Shown piece after piece: positions 1 to 5,029 of a stretch of DNA of 5,029 nt. A program made the translations under genes and the position numbers. Each line of letters begins with the position of its first letter. Positions within the stretch are counted from its first letter, which is position 1. Origin of the DNA: an uncultured Lachnospiraceae bacterium. Its GTDB lineage: Bacteria > Bacillota > Clostridia > Lachnospirales > Lachnospiraceae. The notes under the pieces are model-generated. The model did no database searches and was not told where the DNA came from. It was given only the letters and a program-made list of their open reading frames with translations. The DNA lies in NCBI GenBank assembly GCA_948665105.1, contig CAPNGW010000202.1, positions 1 through 5,029 on the forward strand, written 5' to 3'.

Positions 1-3000
1 GTCTGCAGGCTTCCCGTCCTCTTCACCGCCGTCGCCCGGCTTATTGTCGCCGTCCCCTGGCTTATTGTCGCCGTCGTCACCCGGTTCATTACCACCGTCG
101 TCCTCTTCGCTATCGTCTTCTTTTACAGTAACGTTTACTTCCGCCATCAGATTCTGGCTATTCCTGTATGCGTCTCCCGTGTCCAGCGTTCCTGTCAGCT
201 TATACGTTCCGGCTGTCTCTGGGTCGTAGTTGTCAAGCTTCCATGCTACGTCAAGCTCCACACGGATTCCATTGCTTAAGGTTACCTTTACCGTCTTGGG
301 AAGCACCAGCTCAGAAGCTAAGGTTCCGTATGCGGCCTCTATGTCCCCAAGGCCTGCTACTTTCTCGATATCCGGCTTCTGCCCATCCATGGTTCCCCAT
401 ATTACGGTCTTTACAGAACCGTCTTCCAAGGTAACTGTAATTTCATATCCTCTGATGTTTAAGGAGTCAGAATTTCCAAAGCCGCCCACGTGGAACCGCC
501 AGTCGTATTCCGCCTTTCCGCCAAGCTGTTGATCCTGACGCTCAACAGTCAAAGTCTTCCAGGCACCCCACTCCATGCCGTAATCCCGCATTACGCCAAA
601 ACCATGGTCCGGGTTACCATTGGGATTCGTAACTGGTGGAGCGGACTTCCCGTCCTTATCATAGGTATCAAACCAGATCCAGTCGCCATTGTTATTCCCT
701 TCATACTCCCAGAAATAAGACACATCGAATTTAATATTCTTTACAACCGTGCCACTGGGAATTGCAAGGATTTCCGCAATGGAGTTGGTGGGATATGAAA
801 AGCTTCCTGTTTTACCTTTCGTCCACTGAATTACCTTACATCCGTCATATTCTGCAAATTGGGGCGCAGCGCCGCCAAATTTAGGATCCTCCAGGGCCCT
901 TACCCACTGATGATAAGCAATATCGAAGGTATCCATGGCACCTTTTAGAACCTCCACCTGAGCCTTCAGCTCCTTATAGGAGGAAGCTTCATTTTCCAGC
1001 ACTGCTTTTGCAGTGTCAATTACATCCTGCAGGGCCTTATTTGCCGCCTCATTGTAGAACTCATCCTCCGGCGTCTTATCTGCCAGAGCACTCTCTGCTT
1101 CCGCAATCATGGCTTTCAGCTCTGCCTTTGCCTGCTCCATCTCTTCATCTACATAAACACGGCTGAGTGTGTAGGTCTTACCCTTTTCTGTTGCAAATGT
1201 AATAAGTGTTCCATTATGATATCCGTTTGCTGCGCCGTCTGTCTCAATCTGCCGGTAATACGGAATCTTACCCTCGGTGAATTTCACCTTGTTGCCATTC
1301 TCGTCTGTCACAATCAGATTATCCCAGGGGTTCACAATGCTGCAATCATTGCCAAGCTCACTGGTAATCTCAACATGGCTTACAGACTGCTGGATTCCGT
1401 CATAACCGGCTGATACGGTAAATCCACCCTTTGCCGCCAGACTCTTATATTCAGCGTCCTTATTGGAGAGCCAGTTGGGGAATACGTCAATCATGCCGCA
1501 CTCACTGTTGAGCATCATCTGGTTTACCATCTCGATGGAGCCAACCTTCTCAAATCCGTGAGCACCGTCGTCAATGGTCAGATTCTTTTGAAGTCTCTGA
1601 TTCAGCTGCTGTGCAAATGCACTTACAATTTCTTTGATATCATATCCCATTTCCACTGCTTCAGGGAAAATTCTCGGGAAGTTGTTCTGCTGTCCCCAGG
1701 GATTTCCATTATTCACAAATGTCTTAATGGTGTTAAGTACAAGCTCAGAGTCTTCCGGGGAAGAATAATGGTTAAATATGTTACCCGGAAGCACTGCATC
1801 CAGGGGAATCGCATTTCCGTCTTCCGGAATCGGGCTTGCCAGCAGAGCCCATTCATCCACGAAGGTATTCCCTTGCTTTTTGGCTTCCATCTCTGCCAGT
1901 GCCAGAGATTCTCCGCCGCTTGCCATTGCTGTGGGCTGCTTGGGAAGATGGGTAAGGATATCCTTCCATACCTCTCTTCTGTCAGCATCCCGGCCAAGAA
2001 TCTCGCTGTACTCAATCAGATGGCTCAAAAGGTTCTTAATGGTGGCCAGCTCCACTGCCGGGTTCTTTGACCAGGAGCCTTCGTTGTATCCTGCATAAAG
2101 GGAATATACATAGCTTCCATCCTCGGTATCCTCTCTCTCAAGCCATACTTCATAGAAGGAAGCGCTTGACTTTAAGAAATCATATAAACCGTTTTCCAGG
2201 TAGCTCTTGTCCTGTGTATAATCATAGTACTCCATCATGGGATAAGCGCTGTATGCGCCGTTCATGCCTTCATTATGATAGTTGTCATCACAGGTCATGC
2301 CAAAGGGTCCGATACCTACCGGAAAGATAGCCGCGCCCTTGATTCCGTTATTCCCATCAATCTTGCCTGCTGCAATCTTTGGAGCAATCACCATATCCTC
2401 GAAAACATCCGGAACAATTCTGCGAAGCTGTTCCGTACTCTGTCCTCTCCTCAGTGCCTCTTCCTGATAGTCCAGAAGCGCCTTCCCTGCGGGAAGGGTC
2501 AGGTCAGAATGGTTGGAAGCGTTCAGTCCGTAATATGCTGCTATAAAGTTATAGTTCAGGTGGTAGTCCCCTTTCCAGGTGGGCTCGTCTGTGGTAAACC
2601 AGTTTCCGTAAAGCCCGCTGGCCAGCCCGTCGGAGCGAAGTCCTGAGCCAACCAGATACAAGGCCCCGTAATAATAGGACTGAATCTGGTTTAAGGTTGC
2701 GTCACTCGTTCCAAAATCAATATAGGAGCGTGTCCAGAAATCCTGCCACCAGGCGTCATGCTCCTCACGCAACGCTTTGATAGCATTTTCGTCTGCAACA
2801 GAATTTGCCAGGGCTTCTGTCTCTGCAACCGGGTCATCGCCAATCAAGGACATATCCGACGCCTTATAGGTCTGTCCGCCGCCGCCAACCGCGGTGACTA
2901 CATAGATGGTTCCGCCAGATGGAAGGGTCACATACTGTTCTGCGCTTCCGCTGGTAGAAGTTTTCTTATTTTCCACTGCTGCACCAATTACACGTGTTGT

Positions 3001-4701
3001 AAGGGCAGCTTCGGAAACAAAGGATTTTGCTTCACCTGTATTTCTCTTTTGAGACTGGCGGGTCACATAATGCTGGCCGTTCTCTTCTTTCACAGCAGTG
3101 GAATATTTTGCATCGTCTGCTTTCACCCATGTGCTGATTTCAAGCTTCAAATCACGGTCTGCTGTGGAGGTAAGCTGGGAGATTAGCAGATTTTTCTCTG
3201 CTGTCCAGGTATTTATCTCAACCGGCGCGTCACTGAAGTAGATGGATGTATCCACATCCGCAGAGTCCAGGTTCATAACCTCATGAAAGGGCCCGTCAGA
3301 GCCAAATCCGGGAGCGGATCCTTCATACACACCGCTGCCGTCGCCATTTACAGAGACAGGAACTTCGCTGTTATATAGCTCGATACGTCCCACTCTGGCC
3401 CTGGGGTTATTTCTGGAATCGTCATCGGATGCCTGTGTGGGGATATCAAAGAAGAAACGGACATATTTGCCTGCAGCGGCTTGATTAAGGGTACGCTTAA
3501 TCACTCCCTGGCTATTGTCGGTAACCTCATCTACTGTTGTCCACTTACTGTCGTCTGCAGGATTATCCCATACAGTGTCATCATCACTTACCTGCACCTT
3601 GAAAGCTTTCGGATTATTTCTGGCTTCGCCGTTATCACGGATTGCACCATCACCAAGGAGTTCATAATAGCTGAAGGTAATGGGTGTGCCATACTTTATT
3701 GCCATCCAGGGAGTTGAATCAACGGCCGTTACCCAGCCTTCATTTCCATACACAAAGTCACCGTCAATTGCACGGTTGGGCCCATAGCTCTCATGCTGGC
3801 TGCTGCCTTTGATTTCTTCATAGCCCTGGGCTACATTCGTTCCTTTATCCACACCAGCAGCGCCGCTGTTGTCCTCATACAGAAAGACCTGCGCCACACG
3901 GCCCCTGGTGTCATTGCCATTATCCCCCTGCTGGGGCTTGGTAAAATAAAATCTTAAGTACCTGGTGGTTACCGGATTCACCAGAATATGGTCTATAATT
4001 CCTTCTGTATTGCCGGTTACGGAATCTGCCGTAGTCCAGTTTTCCCCATCCGCACTAACCTGTACCAGGAAATCACTGGGATTATTTCCTGCTTCCTGGG
4101 GTCCCCGGGAGCCACCATCACCCACCACAATCCATTCTCCGATGGTTACGGCTTCCTCAAATTCATAAGCAATCCAGGGAGATTCATTGTTGGTACTCCC
4201 CATGGTTTCGGATACCCATCCCTCCATGCCTTTCTGATAGCCGGAGGTTGTTCTGTCCGCCGGGAATTCCGAATGGTTAGAACTTGACCACGCCCGTATC
4301 ACTTTGGCGGTCAGGTTCTCCGCTGACGGCATGCCTGGATCTGCGGCTTCCTTCACCGTCACTCCTCCGATGGTGATTGCCCCTGCATTGTAATTCCAGA
4401 AATCACCTTTGGAAATGAGGAAGGTCTTTTCTCCCTCCACTCCGTAAGAAGTCACTCCCATGTCACCGTTACCCAGCAACGCCGTGTGAGGAATCCTGGG
4501 TGTGATTGCCCCCTCGTACTTCTGGTCCGTCCATTCACCGTAATAGCGGGAAATAATCTTCTGCACCTCTTCCCAGGTTACCTTCCCCCCACTCTGCGCC
4601 TGCACCTTCATAGGCTGTACGGTGGGAATGAGCAGACCAAGTGTCATACAGCCTGCCAACGCTGTGGCGGCCAGACGTTTGTACCACTTCATACTTTTCA
4701 T
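1..4701 (-). CDS. Secreted multidomain GH95-like glycoside hydrolase with two nested F5/8C modules, FIVAR and Ig-like tail (3' end outside window)
   Basis: The frame is open for 1567 codons from ATG 4701 to the window edge, with no stop. The signal peptide is residues 1-35. Residues 40-129 begin the N-terminal beta-sandwich (LLGNGDMGV at 75-83, GDFWNYN at 99-105). Two F5/8C modules (130-278, 283-445) interrupt it, and it resumes at about 446-600. The helical-barrel catalytic domain spans about 649-1077, followed by a beta domain to 1182 containing AAKGGFTV. Matches to GH95 are the N-x-N pair N716/N718 (LNYNF), equivalent to the base asparagines of Bifidobacterium AfcA, E874 in GYNEGS at the place of the acid in the family's SPE motif, and MMLNS...FPNW like MLLQS...LPALP. 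The tail is FIVAR (1184-1265), an unknown beta module, a Big_4-type domain and an acidic linker. GH95 enzymes are inverting alpha-L-fucosidases or alpha-L-galactosidases. Family assignment is fairly firm; substrate is inferred. The F5/8C modules suggest glycan binding, with action outside the cell. The C-terminus may carry a wall anchor, but this is unseen. Confidence 0.8.
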   Translation of the reverse strand, partial: MKSMKWYKRLAATALAGCMTLGLLIPTVQPMKVQAQSGGKVTWEEVQKIISRYYGEWTDQKYEGAITPRIPHTALLGNGDMGVTSYGVEGEKTFLISKGDFWNYNAGAITIGGVTVKEAADPGMPSAENLTAKVIRAWSSSNHSEFPADRTTSGYQKGMEGWVSETMGSTNNESPWIAYEFEEAVTIGEWIVVGDGGSRGPQEAGNNPSDFLVQVSADGENWTTADSVTGNTEGIIDHILVNPVTTRYLRFYFTKPQQGDNGNDTRGRVAQVFLYEDNSGAAGVDKGTNVAQGYEEIKGSSQHESYGPNRAIDGDFVYGNEGWVTAVDSTPWMAIKYGTPITFSYYELLGDGAIRDNGEARNNPKAFKVQVSDDDTVWDNPADDSKWTTVDEVTDNSQGVIKRTLNQAAAGKYVRFFFDIPTQASDDDSRNNPRARVGRIELYNSEVPVSVNGDGSGVYEGSAPGFGSDGPFHEVMNLDSADVDTSIYFSDAPVEINTWTAEKNLLISQLTSTADRDLKLEISTWVKADDAKYSTAVKEENGQHYVTRQSQKRNTGEAKSFVSEAALTTRVIGAAVENKKTSTSGSAEQYVTLPSGGTIYVVTAVGGGGQTYKASDMSLIGDDPVAETEALANSVADENAIKALREEHDAWWQDFWTRSYIDFGTSDATLNQIQSYYYGALYLVGSGLRSDGLASGLYGNWFTTDEPTWKGDYHLNYNFIAAYYGLNASNHSDLTLPAGKALLDYQEEALRRGQSTEQLRRIVPDVFEDMVIAPKIAAGKIDGNNGIKGAAIFPVGIGPFGMTCDDNYHNEGMNGAYSAYPMMEYYDYTQDKSYLENGLYDFLKSSASFYEVWLEREDTEDGSYVYSLYAGYNEGSWSKNPAVELATIKNLLSHLIEYSEILGRDADRREVWKDILTHLPKQPTAMASGGESLALAEMEAKKQGNTFVDEWALLASPIPEDGNAIPLDAVLPGNIFNHYSSPEDSELVLNTIKTFVNNGNPWGQQNNFPRIFPEAVEMGYDIKEIVSAFAQQLNQRLQKNLTIDDGAHGFEKVGSIEMVNQMMLNSECGMIDVFPNWLSNKDAEYKSLAAKGGFTVSAGYDGIQQSVSHVEITSELGNDCSIVNPWDNLIVTDENGNKVKFTEGKIPYYRQIETDGAANGYHNGTLITFATEKGKTYTLSRVYVDEEMEQAKAELKAMIAEAESALADKTPEDEFYNEAANKALQDVIDTAKAVLENEASSYKELKAQVEVLKGAMDTFDIAYHQWVRALEDPKFGGAAPQFAEYDGCKVIQWTKGKTGSFSYPTNSIAEILAIPSGTVVKNIKFDVSYFWEYEGNNNGDWIWFDTYDKDGKSAPPVTNPNGNPDHGFGVMRDYGMEWGAWKTLTVERQDQQLGGKAEYDWRFHVGGFGNSDSLNIRGYEITVTLEDGSVKTVIWGTMDGQKPDIEKVAGLGDIEAAYGTLASELVLPKTVKVTLSNGIRVELDVAWKLDNYDPETAGTYKLTGTLDTGDAYRNSQNLMAEVNVTVKEDDSEEDDGGNEPGDDGDNKPGDGDNKPGDGGEEDGKPAD
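37..78 (-). repeat. 21-bp tandem repeat in the acidic linker (DNKPGDG units)
   Basis: The 17-bp string at 38-54 recurs exactly at 59-75, a period of 21 bp that encodes repeated DNKPGDG heptads. Degenerate further copies flank it: GGNEPGDD on the N-terminal side and DGGEEDGKP on the C-terminal side. The linker (residues 1528-1567) is almost entirely Gly, Asp, Glu, Asn, Pro and Lys. Such low-complexity segments commonly precede a cell-wall or membrane anchor, which would lie beyond the window. Confidence 0.8.
121..390 (-). other. Bacterial Ig-like (Big_4-type) domain, residues 1438-1527
   Basis: The segment contains ELVLPKTVKVTLSNG, VELDVAWKLDNYDPETAGTY, KLTGTLD and AEVNVTVKE. This is the usual Big_4 pattern: 'LP..V.V...G' strand, 'V.W....YD....GTY' strand, 'V.G.L', and a final V-x-V strand. 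Such domains serve as rigid stalks near the C-terminal end of clostridial surface enzymes. Confidence 0.8.
394..906 (-). other. Unrecognised beta-rich module, residues 1266-1436
   Basis: This segment of about 170 residues lies between the FIVAR module and the Ig-like domain. It is rich in aromatic residues and Gly/Asn/Asp: VKNIKFDVSYFWEYEG, DWIWFDTYDKDG, YDWRFHVGGFG and GYEITVTLEDGS. Alternating hydrophobic strands suggest a jelly-roll or Ig-like beta-sandwich, possibly a carbohydrate-binding module with exposed Trp and Tyr. I cannot place it in a named family. Confidence 0.5.
907..1155 (-). other. FIVAR-like three-helix module, about residues 1183-1265
   Basis: The stretch has almost no Pro or Gly and is rich in Ala, Glu and Lys with heptad-like hydrophobic spacing. 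It contains AKAELKAMIAEAESALADKT, ALQDVIDTAKAVLENEASS and LKAQVEVLKGAMDTF. This helix-helix-helix pattern is that of FIVAR domains, which in surface glycosidases of Gram-positive bacteria act as spacers or weak sugar-binding modules. It directly follows the C-terminal beta domain of the catalytic unit. Confidence 0.75.
3367..3855 (-). other. Second F5/8 type C (discoidin/CBM32-like) domain, about residues 283-445
   Basis: This is a clear paralogue of the preceding domain, strand for strand. GWVTAVDSTPWMAIKY corresponds to GWVSE...SPWIAYEF, FKVQVSDDDTVW to FLVQVSADGENW, KYVRFFF to RYLRFYF, and RVGRIELYN to RVAQVFLYE. NRAIDGD near the start is the usual 'A.DG' loop of the family. The pair looks like an internal duplication that has diverged considerably. 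Confidence 0.85.
3868..4314 (-). other. First F5/8 type C (discoidin/CBM32-like) domain, residues 130-278
   Basis: The domain opens with KVIRAWSSSNHSEFPADRT, the usual start in which the Ala/Ser/Asn-rich strand leads into the ligand loops. It then shows GWVSE, SPWIAYEFEE, FLVQVSADGENWTT, and ends with RYLRFYF and GRVAQVFLYED, all typical F5/8C strand motifs. Such modules usually bind terminal galactose, GalNAc or related sugars. The ligand cannot be told from this sequence. Confidence 0.85.
4597..4701 (-). other. Signal peptide of the glycoside hydrolase (residues 1-35)
   Basis: Residues 1-9 are basic (MKSMKWYKR). They are followed by a hydrophobic stretch, LAATALAGCMTLGLLIPTV, and a cleavage-like site VQA|QS after residue 35. 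This fits export by Sec and signal peptidase I. An alternative is the lipobox-like LAGC at residues 15-18, which would make it a lipoprotein. That would leave a very short hydrophobic core and strand another hydrophobic run after the cysteine, so I prefer signal peptidase I. Confidence 0.75.
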
Positions 4702-4708
4702 AACATCT

Positions 4709-4716
4709 TCTCCTTT
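4709..4716 (-). promoter_or_regulatory. Ribosome binding site AAAGGAGA of the glycoside hydrolase
   Basis: AAAGGAGA is a near-perfect Shine-Dalgarno sequence, with 8 bases between GGAG and ATG 4701. This spacing decides the start. The in-frame ATG at 4692 would be 17 bases away, and the ATG at 4706 is out of frame and too close. Confidence 0.85.
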
Positions 4717-4723
4717 GAATAAT

Positions 4724-4748
4724 ATTGTGGAATATACTTTCCCACAAT
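4724..4748. promoter_or_regulatory. Interrupted palindrome in the hydrolase leader, possible operator or mRNA hairpin
   Basis: ATTGTGG at 4724-4730 is perfectly complemented by CCACAAT at 4742-4748. AA at 4731-4732 and TT at 4739-4740 extend the symmetry if one extra base is allowed. It lies 7 bases upstream of the ribosome binding site. It could be the site of a repressor or activator of the hydrolase gene, or a stem in its leader mRNA. No known regulator is recognised. Confidence 0.45.
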
Positions 4749-4799
4749 TACAATGATATCTCTTCTTTCCCCAGGAGAAGTCACTATATTTTGGCAGCC

Positions 4800-4827
4800 A
4801 TTGTAAATATTTTAGGAATTTTCTCAA
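4800..4827 (-). promoter_or_regulatory. Candidate sigma-A promoter of the glycoside hydrolase
   Basis: On the minus strand TTGAGA (4827-4822) and TACAAT (4805-4800) each match the consensus at five of six positions and are separated by 16 bases in an AT-rich spacer. Transcription would start near 4793, giving a leader of about 90 bases that includes the palindrome. A weaker alternative is the -10-like TATATT inside the palindrome (4732-4737), which has only a poor -35 partner. Confidence 0.5.
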
Positions 4828-4854
4828 AAAAAGAAAACCCGCATTGCGAGCTTT
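4826..4854 (-). terminator. Rho-independent terminator after the XdhC-family gene
   Basis: The minus-strand transcript forms a 9-bp stem of AAAGCTCGC with GCGGGTTTT around an AAT loop, including two G-U pairs. A run of seven T follows (one C between). It starts 14 bases after the XdhC stop codon. The opposite strand has only a broken T-run, so it probably acts in one direction. Confidence 0.85.
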
Positions 4855-4868
4855 CTATATTTCATGTA

Positions 4869-5029
4869 TTACAGCACTTCCAAAAAGATTTCCATCGTCC
4901 CGCCACAGACCATGCCTTCCTCTTCCGCCTCCGGACCCGTCATATCCACAAAGCAAGTCGTATGGCGGTTGCTTCCTGCCAGCATATGCCGTGCCTGGCT
5001 TTTTACTTCCGCCTCCATGCAGCCACCGC
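4869..5029 (-). CDS. XdhC/CoxI-family molybdenum hydroxylase maturation protein, C-terminal 52 codons (5' end outside window)
   Basis: The visible frame starts in GGCMEAEV, runs through TCFVDMTGPEAEEEGMVCGG and ends with TMEIFLEVL and TAA. GGGC.EAEV followed some 35 residues later by GMVCGG..EIF.E.L is the hallmark of the XdhC_CoxI domain (PF02625). XdhC-family proteins bind the molybdenum cofactor, help its sulfuration and deliver it to xanthine dehydrogenase-type hydroxylases or related selenium-dependent enzymes in the cytoplasm. In typical XdhC a Rossmann domain follows this domain, but here the protein ends right after it. It is therefore either a small single-domain member or one with another domain upstream. 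A terminator follows at once, so this is the last gene of its transcription unit. Confidence 0.8.
   Translation of the reverse strand, partial: GGCMEAEVKSQARHMLAGSNRHTTCFVDMTGPEAEEEGMVCGGTMEIFLEVL

Noticed and set aside
37..99. Repeats near the left edge as a possible CRISPR or mobile-element end
   Set aside because: The repeats are in frame, 21 bp apart with no unique spacers, and encode a low-complexity protein linker.
1558..2070. Plus-strand open frame of 170 codons, and several shorter plus-strand frames across the window
   Set aside because: They lie antisense to the continuous, domain-rich hydrolase frame, lack good ribosome binding sites and encode Cys/His/Leu/Arg-rich sequences with no domain pattern.
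3367..4314. The paired F5/8C modules as a possible separate gene fused by assembly error
   Set aside because: The frame is continuous on both sides with no start, stop or ribosome binding site at the junctions, and hydrolase-domain motifs appear both before and after.
4698..4706. Two-codon frame ATGTTATGA whose stop overlaps the hydrolase ATG, suggestive of translational coupling
   Set aside because: Its ATG is only three bases from GGAG, too close for initiation, so it is probably chance.
4535..4747. Minus-strand frame of 70 codons overlapping the hydrolase start
   Set aside because: It starts at a TTG inside the palindrome, reads through the ribosome binding site and signal peptide in another frame, and has no domain character.
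4784..4801. Short upstream frame of five codons in the leader
   Set aside because: Its ATG overlaps the predicted -10 box and would lie upstream of the predicted transcription start, and no ribosome binding site precedes it.

Overview
The window looks like the chromosome of a Gram-positive anaerobe of the class Clostridia. A Lachnospiraceae-type gut glycan degrader is the best guess, but this is inference. The basis is a strong AAAGGAGA ribosome binding site, an export signal, the mixture of F5/8C, FIVAR and bacterial Ig-like modules on one giant glycoside hydrolase, and a clostridial-style XdhC fragment next door. Base composition is moderate in the genes and AT-rich between them. No taxonomic marker is present.

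Both recognisable genes are on the minus strand. Positions 4701 down to 1 form one uninterrupted reading frame of 1567 codons that is still open at the left edge, so the C-terminus is missing. It encodes a secreted multidomain enzyme. In order it has a signal peptide, the first part of a GH95-like N-terminal domain, two tandem F5/8 type C (discoidin, CBM32-like) modules nested inside that domain, the rest of the N-domain, an (alpha/alpha)6 catalytic domain, a C-terminal beta domain, a FIVAR three-helix module, an unrecognised beta-rich module, an Ig-like (Big_4-type) domain, and an acidic Gly/Asp/Pro linker with a 21-bp tandem repeat. The family points to alpha-L-fucosidase or alpha-L-galactosidase type chemistry on host or plant glycans. 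The exact substrate cannot be read from the sequence.

Positions 4702-4868 are intergenic and compact. From right to left they hold a Rho-independent terminator for the upstream gene, a candidate sigma-A promoter that begins in that terminator's T-tract, a 25-bp interrupted palindrome, and the ribosome binding site of the hydrolase. Positions 4869-5029 are the last 52 codons and the stop of an XdhC/CoxI-family protein, a maturation factor for molybdenum hydroxylases. The terminator and new promoter suggest that the two genes are separate transcription units with unrelated roles.

I saw no RNA gene, insertion sequence, CRISPR array or phage gene. I found no evidence for a wholly new system. The most unusual points are the nested discoidin pair, a shifted catalytic-base region, the unassigned beta module, and the XdhC fragment that stops straight after its CoxI-type domain.
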